From Gemmatimonadota bacterium (GTDB taxonomy: Bacteria; Gemmatimonadota; Gemmatimonadetes; Gemmatimonadales; Gemmatimonadaceae): 64,000 nucleotides of DNA. A model generated the notes under the pieces. The model had not been told where the DNA came from, ran no database searches, and was given only the letters and a program-made list of their open reading frames with translations. The translations under genes were made by a program, and so were the position numbers. Location of the stretch: positions 434,001-498,000 of the forward strand of contig JADKAQ010000004.1 in NCBI GenBank assembly GCA_016719105.1, in the 5' to 3' direction. Positions 31,624 to 40,802 of the stretch are shown here, piece by piece (position 1 is the stretch's first letter; each line of letters begins with the position of its first letter).

Positions 31624-33588
31624 TTACGACTCCTGCGACTCGTACTGGTCCTTGAGGCTCGCGACCACATGGGGATCGGCCAGGGTCGTCGTGTCGCCTA
31701 ACGCACGCCCCTCCGCGATGTCGCGCAGCAGACGGCGCATGATCTTCCCCGAACGCGTCTTGGGCAGGTCGGCGCTGAACAGGATGTCGTCCGGGCGGGC
31801 GATGGCCCCGATCTTCTGGGCCACGAAGTCGCGCAGCTCGTCGCGCAATTCGCCGCTCTGGTGAAATCCCGTGCGCAGCGTGACGAAGGCAGCGATTGCC
31901 TGACCCTTGAGCTCGTGATGCTTGCCCACCACGGCCGCTTCGGCCACCGAGGGATGTTCGACCAGGGCGCTCTCCACCTCCATCGTCCCGATGCGGTGCC
32001 CCGCGACGTTGAGGACGTCGTCCACGCGTCCGAGGATCCAGTAGTAGCCTTCGTCGTCGCGCTTGGCGCCGTCTCCCGCGAAATAGAGGTCGGGACGCCC
32101 GGGCCACTTGGAGAAGTACGTGTCGACGTAGCGCTGGTCGTCGCCCCAAATCGTCCGCAGCATCGAGGGCCACGGGCGCGTCAGGGTGAGCAGCCCACCG
32201 CCGACGGGGATCGGCTTGGCGGCCGAGTCGACCAGTTCGGCCGAGTAGCCCGGCAGTGGTTGCGTGGCCGAGCCGGGCTTGGTGTGCGTCACGCCGGGGA
32301 GCGGTGAGATGACGATGGCCCCGGTCTCGGTCTGCCACCACGTATCAACGATCGGGCAGCGCCCCTGGCCGATGTGGGTGTGGTACCACATCCACGCCTC
32401 GGGGTTGATCGGCTCTCCGACACTCCCTAACAGTCGCAAGCGGGACAGGTCATGGCCGTCCGGCCAGTCGTGCCCCCACTTCATGAAGGCGCGAATGGCG
32501 GTCGGCGCCGTGTAGAAGACCGTGACGCCGTGCCGCGCGCACATCTCCCACATGCGGTCCTTCTCCGGCCAATCGGGGGCCCCTTCGTACATCACGCAGG
32601 TGGCGCCGTTGGCCAACGGGCCATAGACCAGGTACGAGTGACCGGTCACCCACCCCACGTCGGCGGTGCACCAGAAGACGTCCTCGTCGCGAAGGTCGAA
32701 GACGTACTTGGTGGTATAGGCCACCGCGGTGAGGTAGCCTCCCGTGGTATGGACGATCCCCTTGGGCTTGCCGGTCGTTCCGGATGTGTAGAGGATGAAC
32801 AGCACGTCCTCGGACTCCATCGGCTCCGGCGGGCAGGAGGCGTCCGCCTGCTGCATGAGGCGGTGCCACCAATGGTCGCGCCCCTCCTGCATCTCGACGT
32901 ATGCCTCGCCGATGGGTCCCGACGTGCGGCGTTGCACCACGACCACGTGCTTGACCGAGGGGGCGTCTTCCAGCGCCTTGTCGGTGTTGCGCTTGAGTGG
33001 AATGATCTGCCCGCGGCGATAGCCACCGTCGGCCGTGATGACCACCTTCGCCTGCGCGTCGTTCATCCGGTCGCGCAGCGACTCGGGCGAGAAGCCGCCG
33101 AAGACGACGGAGTGGATGGCGCCGATGCGCGCACAGGCGAGCATGGCGATGGCGGCTTCGGGAACGAGTGGGAGGTAGATCCCCACGCGGTCGCCGCGCG
33201 TGACGCCGAGCTTCTTGAGGACGTTGGCGAACTTCTGAACCTCGATGTGCAGGTCCCAGTAGGTCAGGGTGCGACGATCACCCGGCTCGCCTTCGAAGAT
33301 GATGGCCGCCTTGTTGCGCCGCGCCGTGTTGATGTGCCGGTCGACGCAGTTGTACGCGACGTTGAGTGTGCCTCCCTCGAACCACTTCGCGCGCGGGGCC
33401 TGCCAGTCGAGCACCGTGTGCCAGCGGGTGAACCAGTCGAGCGATCCGGCCTGCTCAGCCCAAAACCCCTCGTAGTCGCGCGCTGCGCGCTCGTACATCT
33501 CCGTGGAGTTGACGTGAGAGGCGCGGGCGAAGGCATCGCTCGGCGGGAACTTGCGATTCTCCTGCAGCAGGACGTCGATGTCGGACAT
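31624..33588 (-). CDS. acs: Acetyl-CoA synthetase (AMP-forming)
   Basis: A 654-residue enzyme that activates acetate with ATP and CoA to acetyl-CoA through acetyl-AMP. The adenylate-forming motifs are clear: P-loop YTSGTTGKPKGIVH, VDTWWQTETG, and the hinge/core A10 region YYWILGRVDDVLNVAGHRIGTMEVES. The C-terminal PKTRSGKIMRRLLR holds the Lys that Pat/CobB-type systems acetylate to switch Acs off. The Trp in WWQTETG marks an acetate-size pocket. The start MSDIDVLLQENRKFPPS was chosen; the long upstream frame is unconserved. The gene stands alone between the repeat array and a divergent STAS gene. Confidence 0.97.
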   Translation of the reverse strand: MSDIDVLLQENRKFPPSDAFARASHVNSTEMYERAARDYEGFWAEQAGSLDWFTRWHTVLDWQAPRAKWFEGGTLNVAYNCVDRHINTARRNKAAIIFEGEPGDRRTLTYWDLHIEVQKFANVLKKLGVTRGDRVGIYLPLVPEAAIAMLACARIGAIHSVVFGGFSPESLRDRMNDAQAKVVITADGGYRRGQIIPLKRNTDKALEDAPSVKHVVVVQRRTSGPIGEAYVEMQEGRDHWWHRLMQQADASCPPEPMESEDVLFILYTSGTTGKPKGIVHTTGGYLTAVAYTTKYVFDLRDEDVFWCTADVGWVTGHSYLVYGPLANGATCVMYEGAPDWPEKDRMWEMCARHGVTVFYTAPTAIRAFMKWGHDWPDGHDLSRLRLLGSVGEPINPEAWMWYHTHIGQGRCPIVDTWWQTETGAIVISPLPGVTHTKPGSATQPLPGYSAELVDSAAKPIPVGGGLLTLTRPWPSMLRTIWGDDQRYVDTYFSKWPGRPDLYFAGDGAKRDDEGYYWILGRVDDVLNVAGHRIGTMEVESALVEHPSVAEAAVVGKHHELKGQAIAAFVTLRTGFHQSGELRDELRDFVAQKIGAIARPDDILFSADLPKTRSGKIMRRLLRDIAEGRALGDTTTLADPHVVASLKDQYESQES

Positions 33589-33978
33589 GACGGCGGAGTG
33601 GCGAAGGCGGTGAGCATGCGACCGATCGGCCGGTGGCCGCGGCGCGCGGCGGGGACGCACGCAGCACCTGGCGCCCCCGGGGCGCCCCGAGTCTGCGGCG
33701 TCGCGCGACGTTCTGCAACCGGAGATTGACCCCGGAATGCGTGCCGGCAGCTGCGCGACCCGCTGGTGCGGCAGAGTGGGGAGCGTGCCGCGAAATGCCG
33801 CCAGCCCGCCGGCCGCCAACGACCGCCTGCCAACGACCAAGTCACGGTGGGGCAACGACTTCACCCACGCCGCTGCGCGCTGGCACGCCGTTCGCCATAG
33901 TCATCGTCGACCAGACCGACCGTCGGTGCCAACGCCACGCGGTCCGCGGCGAATTCCCTCTCTCTTTCAATCGACGCC
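33589..33978. other. 390-base intergenic region between acs and the STAS gene
   Basis: This divergent region should hold promoters for both genes. I see no conserved coding sequence. A short G+C hairpin (GGCGCCCCCGGGGCGCC) lies near 33670-33688. The last 30 bases before the STAS gene are pyrimidine-rich (TTCCCTCTCTCTTTC). Confidence 0.35.
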
Positions 33979-34281
33979 ATGCCTGCAGTCGCCGAAGCGA
34001 ACATGATCCAGGCGCCCATACGCCTCGTTGCCGAAACGAGAGTCGACTTTCGCTGCGCGGCGCTCGATTCTCTCGAACGGGCGGGAGACGAGGGCTCACC
34101 GCTTCTGGCCATCGACATGGGGGAGACACGCGACGTCGACGCCAGCGGCCTTGGCATCCTCGTCCTGGTCCAGAAGCGCGCGCGCGAGCGCGGGCTGTCG
34201 ACCCGACTGCTCAACACGCAGCACAACATCCGGTCGCTCCTCGCCCTGACCAAGCTGGAAGGGCTGTTCGAATTCGTCTGA
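33979..34281 (+). CDS. STAS-domain protein (anti-sigma factor antagonist-like)
   Basis: A 100-residue single STAS domain of the SpoIIAA/RsbV type. The signature is LLAIDMGETRDVDASGLGILVLVQKRARERG, in which the Ser of DASGLG is the site normally phosphorylated by a partner anti-sigma kinase. The C-terminal NIRSLLALTKLEGLFEFV is also typical. Such proteins free a sigma factor by binding its anti-sigma kinase. No kinase or sigma factor lies next to it, so the partner is unknown. A terminator follows, separating it from the LacI-type regulator. Confidence 0.88.
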   Translation: MPAVAEANMIQAPIRLVAETRVDFRCAALDSLERAGDEGSPLLAIDMGETRDVDASGLGILVLVQKRARERGLSTRLLNTQHNIRSLLALTKLEGLFEFV

Positions 34282-34317
34282 CCGATCTTGCAGGTCCGGC
34301 GCCGTCAGGTGCCCCAG

Positions 34318-34360
34318 ACGCGCCCGCCCCACTCCAGGGTCGGGCGCGTCGCTCTTACCC
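34318..34360 (+). terminator. Terminator of the STAS gene
   Basis: A 9-bp stem ACGCGCCCG/CGGGCGCGT (34318-34326 and 34341-34349) lies 37 bases after the stop. A pyrimidine stretch and TTCTTTTTG follow a little further downstream. Confidence 0.55.
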
Positions 34361-34476
34361 GTTCTTTTTGTTCCGGGTTCTCATCTGCTGGTAAACGGAC
34401 CAAATTCCTATTCGATCGCTTCCCCCGTGTCCGGCGAATGGCCGGCACCCAGTTTCGAGGTACTTCTTCCCCTCAG

Positions 34477-35486
34477 ATGGTCACGATCAAGGACGTCGCG
34501 AAGCGGGCGGGTGTGTCGGTGGCAACGGTATCACGTGTGCTCAACAAGAGCGGTCCGGTCAGTCCGGAAGCCGCCGAGCGCATTCACGAGGCGGCGAACG
34601 CGCTGCACTACGTTCCGCACGGCGGAGCACGGTCGCTCATCACGTCGAAGACGAGCACCATCGGCGTCCTCCTCCCGGATCTCTACGGTGGCTTCTTCTC
34701 CGAGATGATCCGCGGCATCGACCAGACGGCGCAACATCACGGCTACCATCTCCTCCTCTCGGGATCACACAACAGGAAGGCAGAGATGGAGGCCGCGATG
34801 CGCGCGATGCGCGGTCGCACCGACGGTGTCATCGCGATGTCCCCGCACTTCGACGCGGCGACCCTGGTCGAGAACCTGCCACCGTCGCTCCCAGTGATCC
34901 TGCTCTCGTGCGAAGCGCGCGACGAGGACTATCAGGTGATCGCGATCGACAACGTGGGCGGTGCCGAGGCCATGGTGCGTCATCTCGTGAAGCTCGGGCA
35001 CCGACGCATCGCGATGGTCATGGGAGAGAGAAGGGGCACTTCGACACCGCCGAGCGCCTGCAGGGGTATCGGCATGCGCTGGTCGAGGCGGGAATCACCC
35101 CCGACGAGCGCTACGAGGCACAGGGCGATTTCAGCGAGGCCTCTGGCCACCGCGCCGTGCAGGAATTGCTGGCCCTCCCCGATCGACCGACGGCGATCTT
35201 CTGCGCCAACGACTCGATGGCGATCGGTGGGCTTGCCGCGGTGCACGACGCCGGGCTTCGCGTTCCCGAGGACATGACGGTGGTGGGCTTCGACGACATT
35301 CCGTTGGCGCACTACATGTCGCCGCCGCTGTCGTCGGTGCACGTTCCCGTCTTCGAGATGGGTGAGCGTGCCGTCACGCGCCTGATTGCGGCGCTCAAGG
35401 GGGAACCCGTGTCGGAGCGGCGACACGAGCGCCTGCCGACGCGGCTCGTGGTGCGCTCCTCGTGCGCGGCTCCTCCGCGAGAGTAG
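34477..35486 (+). pseudogene. LacI-family transcriptional regulator, interrupted by one frameshift
   Basis: The gene encodes a LacI/GalR repressor in two frames. The first frame gives the DNA-binding domain (VTIKDVAKRAGVSVATVSRVLNKSGPVSPEAAERIHEAANALHYVP) and the first half of the sugar-binding domain (TIGVLLPDLYGGFFSEMIRGI, DGVIAMSPHFD, VIAIDNVGGAEAMVRHLVKLGHRRIAMVMGE). The second frame takes up with GHFDTAERLQGYRHALVEAGI, IFCANDSMAIGGLAAVHDAG and VVGFDDIPLAHYMSPPLSSV. The switch is at about 35024-35035 in GGGAGAGAGAAGGGG. Removing one GA restores a 335-residue protein of normal length, so this is an extra dinucleotide in a short GA tract. It may be a sequencing error or phase-variable slippage. 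No carbohydrate genes adjoin. Confidence 0.85.
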
Positions 35487-35604
35487 CAGGGCGGCGCTCG
35501 TCGCCTCGGCGGAGGCCTTGCTGCGCCCGGATCCCTCGCTGACACTCGCGGCTGCGTCTCGGCGTACGGGGACGACGCCTACCCTCTCTCGTCGGAGCGA
35601 CCGC

Positions 35605-35940
35605 ATGGACCAGTCTGAATTCATACTCGCGATGACCGCCATTCTCACCGGAGGCGGCATCACGGTCACCCTGATCGTGAGCGTCCTGCGCTATCTGTCG
35701 TCGAAGCGAGAGCCATCGGCGCTGGGGAGTGGCCAGCTCGGCCAGCTCGACGATCGCCTGGCGCGGATGGAGCAGGCCATCGACTCGATGGCGATCGAAG
35801 TGGAGCGTATCTCCGAGGGGCAGCGCTTCACCGCTCGCCTTCTGGCCGAACGGCCTGCCGAGCGTCCCGTGGAGCGTCTCGCCCAGCGCCCGGCGGAGGG
35901 CGCTGCCGAGCGGCTGACGGAGCGTTCATCGGGGCGCTGA
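35605..35940 (+). CDS. Small single-pass membrane protein with Glu-Arg-Pro repeat tail
   Basis: A 111-residue protein of unknown function. One hydrophobic helix (FILAMTAILTGGGITVTLIVSVLRYL) near the N-terminus is followed by a probable coiled coil (QLDDRLARMEQAIDSMAIEVERISEGQRF). The tail is repetitive, built on ERPAERPVERLAQRPAE-like units. The overall plan resembles small phage-shock or cell-division accessory proteins, but no family can be named. The tail repeats make the length likely to vary between strains. Confidence 0.6.
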   Translation: MDQSEFILAMTAILTGGGITVTLIVSVLRYLSSKREPSALGSGQLGQLDDRLARMEQAIDSMAIEVERISEGQRFTARLLAERPAERPVERLAQRPAEGAAERLTERSSGR

Positions 35941-36126
35941 TCGGGGCGGCGCCACGACGCGCCCCGGAGCACCTCGGGCGTTGCTCTCGGGGGCACGATC
36001 GAGCGGGACACTGCGCGGCTTTGGGGCGACTCCGTTACACCGACCGGACGGTCGTCGTTATGTTTGGCAGAGGGGCGCACATCGGCGCCTCCGTCCACGA
36101 CACCCTAGCGACCGAAGCCCTCCGGC

Positions 36127-36669
36127 ATGATTCATCCTTGGCGCGATCTCCCGCCTGGCCCCCACCCGCCAGACGAGGTCACGGCGGTTATCGAGATCCC
36201 CAAGGGGAGCCGCAACAAGTACGAGCTGGACAAGGAGTCGGGGCTGTTCAAGCTCGACCGCGTGCTCTACTCGGCGGTGCACTACCCGGGTGACTATGGC
36301 TTCATCCCGCGCACCCTGCACGAGGACAACGACCCGCTCGACATCATCGTGCGGATCGACGAGCCGACCTTTCCCGGGTGCCAGATCCAGTCGCGCCCCA
36401 TCGGCGTGCTCAAGATGCTCGACCGCGGGGAGCCGGACGACAAGATCCTCGCCGTCCCGTCGCACGACCCGCTGCATCACGAATACTACGACATCGCCGA
36501 CCTCCCGCGGCACTACCTGGCCGAGATCGAGCACTTCTTCCAGATCTACAAGGATCTGGAGGGGAAGCGCATGCAGATCGTCGGATGGGAAAAGAGCGAG
36601 GTTGCCATGCGCGTGATCCAGGAGTCGATCGCCCGTTATGCGGCGCGGTACCTGACGGAGGGGCCGTAA
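36127..36669 (+). CDS. ppa: Inorganic pyrophosphatase (family I)
   Basis: A 180-residue soluble enzyme that hydrolyses pyrophosphate to phosphate, pulling biosynthetic reactions forward. Family I landmarks are VIEIPKGSRNKYELDKESG, HYPGDYGFIPRTLHEDNDPLDIIV (the Asp triad of D-x-D-P-x-D binds Mg2+), and the C-terminal VGWEKSEVAMRVIQESIARY. Length and spacing are normal. It stands alone and is followed by a strong terminator. A copy of the octamer CGTTAGGC lies 50 bases after its stop, outside any gene. Confidence 0.97.
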   Translation: MIHPWRDLPPGPHPPDEVTAVIEIPKGSRNKYELDKESGLFKLDRVLYSAVHYPGDYGFIPRTLHEDNDPLDIIVRIDEPTFPGCQIQSRPIGVLKMLDRGEPDDKILAVPSHDPLHHEYYDIADLPRHYLAEIEHFFQIYKDLEGKRMQIVGWEKSEVAMRVIQESIARYAARYLTEGP

Positions 36670-36741
36670 CCCGCCCCGGTCCGGGGCTGGCGCGGCGCTC
36701 GGCGACCGATAACAAAACCCGTTAGGCAAAAGGTTCGAGAC

Positions 36742-36786
36742 GCGGCGTTCAATAGGACCGAGGTCCTAGCGAGCGCCGCCTTTTTC
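36742..36786 (+). terminator. Rho-independent terminator downstream of ppa
   Basis: A long imperfect stem with arms GCGGCGTTC and GAGCGCCGC and inner pair AGGACC/GGTCCT ends in CTTTTTCG. It begins about 70 bases after the stop codon and is the clearest intrinsic terminator here. Confidence 0.8.
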
Positions 36787-36903
36787 GTTGGCGAAGCCGA
36801 GGTCGGTCCCCATTCGTTCAGATGGGCTTGCCCATCCGCGCGGCGAGGGCGAAGATGATCGCGCCATCGGGGACCCCGTCGCACGAGGACCGAGGCCGCG
36901 CCC

Positions 36904-38100
36904 GTGAGCGCCACCCCTAACCGTGGTGTGCTCCGCCGGTACGGCCTCCTGCCGACCAACGATATGGAGCATCCGTACCTGCCCGGACGACAGGAGACGA
37001 CGCCCCCTCTTCCGGTCCACGCCACCGCGCTGCTGCGCCAGGCGCGCGACTTCGTCGATGGGCTCGCGTCGGTCGGCGAGGCGTGGCGTGGTGTGCATCC
37101 GTTCACCGTGCTGCGGCGCGGCCACCGGAACGTCGTGGTGCGCGCGCGCGTCGCCGTCGACGGCTCGCCGACGCTGGTGCTCAAGCTGGCGGGAGACGAG
37201 GCCGACCTCGCCGATGCCGACCTGCGGCACATGCTGGCGCTATCCGGGCTCGGCGTCGTGCCGGACGTCGTGGCCGAACACGGCGAGGCGCGCGGCTTCG
37301 CGATGGTGGACGCCGGCGACGACACGCTCACGCGCGTGCTCGAGCAGGGGACCCCGGGGGAGGTACAGCAGGGCCTGGCCCGCATGGCCCGCGCGTATGC
37401 CCGCCTTCACGTGGAGGGGCGCGCCCTCGTCGCCAGGACCGAGGCGCTGCGCTCCGGTGGCCTCACCCGTGAACTCGGCGACTGGACCGACGGTCTGCCG
37501 CGGGCCCTCGAATGGTTGCAGCTGTCGGACGAGGACTCGCGCGTGCGGCGGGCGCTCACGCGCATCGTCACCGCCTGGTATGCCGACCGCGGGGCCCTCA
37601 CGCTCACGCACGGCGATCCGGCGCCGAGCAACGTGCTCTTCCTTCCGGAGAGCGGCGAGGCCCGCCTGGTCGACTTCGAGTACGGTGCGGCGCGTCATCC
37701 GGCGTACGACCTCGCGGCATGGGACGTCCTCTGTCCACTCCCCAACGACTTCGTGCAGGGGCTGACCCGGGAGTATGCCGCGGCGCGCGCCGCGCTCGGT
37801 TGGCCCGTGTCGACCGACGACGACTCGTACGTCGCCGTCGTGGCCTACCGCGCCCTTGCCTTGCTGGCGTGGCTCCCGCGCGAGGCGCGCGAGCGGGACT
37901 GTCCGTGGGTGGACGCGTGGAGTGCGCGCCAGGCGGTCCTTAGCACCCTGGATCGCCTCGCCGTACGCTGCACCGGCGACACCGCCCTGCATACACTGGC
38001 CGAGGCGGCGCGTGAGGCGTCGGCGCGCTGGCGACGCAGCTGGCCGGACGTGACGGAGGTCCTTCCTCCGTGGCCTGCCCTCCGCGGCGCCCTCGCCTGA
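36904..38100 (+). CDS. APH/choline-kinase family phosphotransferase
   Basis: A 398-residue kinase-fold protein of the aminoglycoside phosphotransferase superfamily. The catalytic loop is THGDPAPSNVLF (Asp and Asn of HxDxxxxN), and the metal-binding motif is LVDFEYGAARHPAYDLA. The N-terminal lobe has GHRNVVVRARVAVDGSPTLVLKLAGDEADL, in which Lys of VLKLAG should bind ATP. FEYGAARHPAYDLA resembles choline/ethanolamine or homoserine kinases as much as aminoglycoside kinases, so the substrate is open. The start is a GTG. The gene stands alone and convergent with the ketosynthase cluster. Confidence 0.8.
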   Translation: MSATPNRGVLRRYGLLPTNDMEHPYLPGRQETTPPLPVHATALLRQARDFVDGLASVGEAWRGVHPFTVLRRGHRNVVVRARVAVDGSPTLVLKLAGDEADLADADLRHMLALSGLGVVPDVVAEHGEARGFAMVDAGDDTLTRVLEQGTPGEVQQGLARMARAYARLHVEGRALVARTEALRSGGLTRELGDWTDGLPRALEWLQLSDEDSRVRRALTRIVTAWYADRGALTLTHGDPAPSNVLFLPESGEARLVDFEYGAARHPAYDLAAWDVLCPLPNDFVQGLTREYAAARAALGWPVSTDDDSYVAVVAYRALALLAWLPREARERDCPWVDAWSARQAVLSTLDRLAVRCTGDTALHTLAEAAREASARWRRSWPDVTEVLPPWPALRGALA

Positions 38101-38257
38101 CGAGTCCTCGGGAGCCGGTCGTCCTCCTGGCCTCGCGGTACACGTCCCCTCCACCCGCTCGACCGGTCGATCGCACCGCCGGCCCGGCCAGCGCACCACG
38201 GAGACATGGTGCGTGGTTGTTGCGCCGCGCCGAGGGCGAGACGTGCGTCGTCGCGGC

Positions 38258-39499
38258 CTAGTGCCAGCGCCGCATGACGAGGGCGGCGTTGATCCCACCG
38301 AAGCCGAAGGAGTTGCTGATGAGGTGGTCGACGCGCATCGCGCTCCCCTCGCGTGCGATGTGTGCGAGGTCGCAGGCGTCGTCGGCGGCATCGAGGTTCA
38401 CGGTCGGGGGGAGCCACTCCCGCTGCAGCGCGAGCGCGCAGATGGCGGCCTCGATCGCGCCAGATGCGCCTAACGCATGCCCGTAGTAACCCTTGGTGCC
38501 GCTCACCGGGATCGTCGACGCTCGTTCCCCCAGGACCTCCTTGATGGCCAGCGTCTCGGTGGGGTCGTTGAGCGGGGTCGACGAGGCGTGCGCATTCACG
38601 TAGCCCAACTCGTGGGCCCCGAGCCGCGCGTCGGACAGGGCAAGCCTCATCGCGCGCGCCGCCTGGCTTCCGTCGGGGCGTGGGGCGGTCATGTGGAACG
38701 CGTCGTTGGTCTGGCCGAACCCCAGGAGTTCCGCGTAGATGGGGGCGCCACGCGACACGGCGCGCTCGTGCTCCTCGAGGATCAGCACCGCCGCGCCCTC
38801 GCCCATCACGAAGCCGTCGCGGTCGCGATCGAACGGGCGTGAGGCGCGACGCGGGTCGTCGTTGCGCGTGGACATCGCGCGAATGAGGGCAAAGGCGCCG
38901 AAGCACAGCGGGGCGAGCGGGGCCTCGGCACCGCCGGCGATCATGACGTCGGCATATCCGTCGCGAATCTGCCGGAAGGCGTCGCCGATGGCGATCGTCC
39001 CCGAGGCGCAGCTCATCGCGTTGGTGCTGTTGGGGCCCTGCACGCCGAACTCGATGGCGATGTTGCAGCTGGACGCACCGCCGAAGACGGCGAGGGCGAG
39101 CGTGGCGTCCACGGCGCGCAGCCCCTCGCGCAGGAAGACGCCGAGCTGTTCCTCGGCATAGCCCACGCCGCCGAGGGCCGTTCCCATCATGGCCCCCACG
39201 CGCTCGCGATCCTCCCGAGCGAGGTCGAGCCCCGAATCCTCCACCGCCATGCGGGCCGCAGCGACCGAGAACTGCCCGAAGCGATCGAGTCGCTTGGCGC
39301 GCTTGGCGTCGACGTGGTCGGTGGCGATGAAGTCGGGGACCTCGGCCGCGTTATGCGAGCGAAAGATGGACGGGTCGAAGCGCGTGAGCGCGCGGACGGC
39401 CGACTGGCGCGCCTGCAGCCCCGACCAGAGGCCGTCGCGGGTGACTCCGATCGGGGTGATGGCTCCGATCCCGGTGATGACGACACGACGCCTGCTCAT
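38258..39499 (-). CDS. Beta-ketoacyl-ACP synthase (FabF-like ketosynthase)
   Basis: A 413-residue ketosynthase that condenses an acyl chain with malonyl-ACP. The catalytic triad is complete: Cys164 (NAMSCASGTIAIG), His304 (NAHASSTPLND) and His341 (TKGYYGHALGASG), numbered almost as in E. coli FabF. Some active-site neighbours differ from FabF (SCASG for ACATG, NAHASST for NAHGTST, GYYGH for SMTGH), as in ketosynthases of specialised pathways. The start gives MSRRRVVITGIG; the upstream frame is antisense-like. Its ATG overlaps the stop of the cyclase-like gene (ATGA), placing it last in the minus-strand cluster. No acyl carrier protein is visible nearby. Confidence 0.9.
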   Translation of the reverse strand: MSRRRVVITGIGAITPIGVTRDGLWSGLQARQSAVRALTRFDPSIFRSHNAAEVPDFIATDHVDAKRAKRLDRFGQFSVAAARMAVEDSGLDLAREDRERVGAMMGTALGGVGYAEEQLGVFLREGLRAVDATLALAVFGGASSCNIAIEFGVQGPNSTNAMSCASGTIAIGDAFRQIRDGYADVMIAGGAEAPLAPLCFGAFALIRAMSTRNDDPRRASRPFDRDRDGFVMGEGAAVLILEEHERAVSRGAPIYAELLGFGQTNDAFHMTAPRPDGSQAARAMRLALSDARLGAHELGYVNAHASSTPLNDPTETLAIKEVLGERASTIPVSGTKGYYGHALGASGAIEAAICALALQREWLPPTVNLDAADDACDLAHIAREGSAMRVDHLISNSFGFGGINAALVMRRWH

Positions 39500-40065
39500 G
39501 CGGACGGGGGGTGCGAGGGGGAGTGCGACGGGGCGACGCGTGCGGCGAGGGCACCGGCGGTGCCTTCGGCCACGCGTGCCAGCCCTTCGAGCGTGCGCGA
39601 GGCGATCCCGTGCACGAAGATCGGGCCGATGACGATCGTGGCAGCAAAGACGCCGATGAGCGGCCAGCGCGGCCCGTCCCACACGTGGACGAGGCGCACG
39701 TGCGTCCCCTGGTTGTTGGGGAGCGCCTCGAAGGCCCATTCCACGTCCATGCGCGTCGTGATGCCTCCGATGTGCCGGAAGCGGACGGCGGGGCGATCGG
39801 GATCCACCTGCATCTCCGAGAGCCACCAGGTGGGCCAGTTGACGAGGCCGAACGGACGGTTGGCGCTCATCTCGACGATGCCGCCGCCGTCACGCGCCCG
39901 CTCGCGAAAGCGTACGAAGCGATAGTGCGGCAGGTAGGCGGGCCAGTGCTCGACGGTGCGCACGAGGGCGAAGATGTCGGCGACGCTGGCGCGCACGACA
40001 CGTTCGTCGACGGTTTCCATGGCCGTGCCGACCGGGAGGGGGCCTAACGAGAACGGTTCGCGCAT
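39496..40065 (-). CDS. SRPBCC/START-type polyketide cyclase-like protein
   Basis: A 189-residue protein with the helix-grip fold of polyketide cyclases/aromatases and coenzyme-Q-binding COQ10 proteins. The core reads METVDERVVRASVADIFALVRTVEHWPAYLPHYRFVRF, then VRFRHIGGITTRMDVEWAFEALPNNQGTHVRLVHVW. A hydrophobic C-terminal segment (LIGVFAATIVIGPIFVHGIA) may tether it to the membrane. It could fold or dehydrate the ketosynthase product. The stop overlaps the ketosynthase ATG. Two starts are possible: the one used overlaps the methyltransferase gene by 22 bases, and an ATG at 40020 would avoid any overlap. Confidence 0.8.
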   Translation of the reverse strand: MREPFSLGPLPVGTAMETVDERVVRASVADIFALVRTVEHWPAYLPHYRFVRFRERARDGGGIVEMSANRPFGLVNWPTWWLSEMQVDPDRPAVRFRHIGGITTRMDVEWAFEALPNNQGTHVRLVHVWDGPRWPLIGVFAATIVIGPIFVHGIASRTLEGLARVAEGTAGALAARVAPSHSPSHPPSA

Positions 40066-40793
40066 GCGGCGTGTGGCGTGGGGCGGGAGAAGGTCGTGTC
40101 GGCGAGGGGAGGGGCATCCCACGCGGCGGTCAGGCGGAAGCCGGCGCGCCGGCGCACGTCGGCGCGTGCACCGACGCTGTCATACACCAGCGCCTCCAGT
40201 TCCGCCACCGTGAAGCCGCGGAGGATCGACACGATCCCGTCGTGCCGGCTCACGGCGTGAAATCCCAGCGGGAACGAGGCGAGCCAGAGCCCGGCGACGG
40301 CCAGCCAGCTGCGTCGCAGGTCGCTCACGATCACGCGGTGGCGGGCGACGCGGTGCATTTCGCGCAGGAGCCCGGCGAGCGCCGCCCCCTCGAAGTGATG
40401 GGCGACCTGCGCACACGCGACCACGTCGACACTGCGATCGGCCAGAGGGAGCTGCAACGCCGAGGCGCAGATCCCGTGATCGGCGTGGCGCCGGGCACCG
40501 GCGGCGAGGGCGGGATCGAGATCGAGGGCCAGGGTGCGCATCGCGATCCCCCGCCGGGCGCAAAAGCGCGCGACGTGCGCGGTCGCTTCGCCCGTCCCCG
40601 TCCCCACGTCGAGGAAGGTGGCCTCACGGGGGAGGCGCTCGGTGCACTCGCCCAGCGCCGCGAGCAGGGCGCGCGTCCCGCCGAAGACCGTGTTGGCGAC
40701 GGCGATGTCCCGGTGCGAGCGGGCCCGCAGCTGCAACGGGACGTCGTCCCCGTCGAGGATCTCGTGTCCGCGGTGGCGGCGGGGGGTCAGCAC
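40044..40793 (-). CDS. Class I SAM-dependent methyltransferase
   Basis: A 249-residue methyltransferase. The SAM-binding motif I is TFLDVGTGTGEATAHVARF, followed by an acidic motif (TLALDLDPALAAGA), LPLADRSVDVVACAQVAHHFEG and LLREMHRVARHRVIVSDLRRSW. The N-terminal phrase EILDGDDVPLQLRARSHRDIAVANTVFGGTRALL is one I associate with methyltransferases clustered with type III polyketide synthases and FAD oxidoreductases; that is from memory. It would methylate the product of the neighbouring ketosynthase/cyclase. It lies 9 bases after the flavin reductase and overlaps the cyclase gene. Confidence 0.88.
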   Translation of the reverse strand: MLTPRRHRGHEILDGDDVPLQLRARSHRDIAVANTVFGGTRALLAALGECTERLPREATFLDVGTGTGEATAHVARFCARRGIAMRTLALDLDPALAAGARRHADHGICASALQLPLADRSVDVVACAQVAHHFEGAALAGLLREMHRVARHRVIVSDLRRSWLAVAGLWLASFPLGFHAVSRHDGIVSILRGFTVAELEALVYDSVGARADVRRRAGFRLTAAWDAPPLADTTFSRPTPHAACANRSR

Positions 40794-40802
40794 GCGTGGC
40801 CC

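Noticed and set aside
34477..35486. Recoding (programmed frameshift) in the LacI gene
   Set aside because: There is no slippery heptamer with a downstream pseudoknot, and LacI regulators are not known to use frameshifting. An indel is simpler.
36720..36786. Possible tRNA, because GGTTCGAGA resembles a T-loop
   Set aside because: No acceptor, D or anticodon arms can be built. The structure is better explained as a terminator ending in TTTTT.
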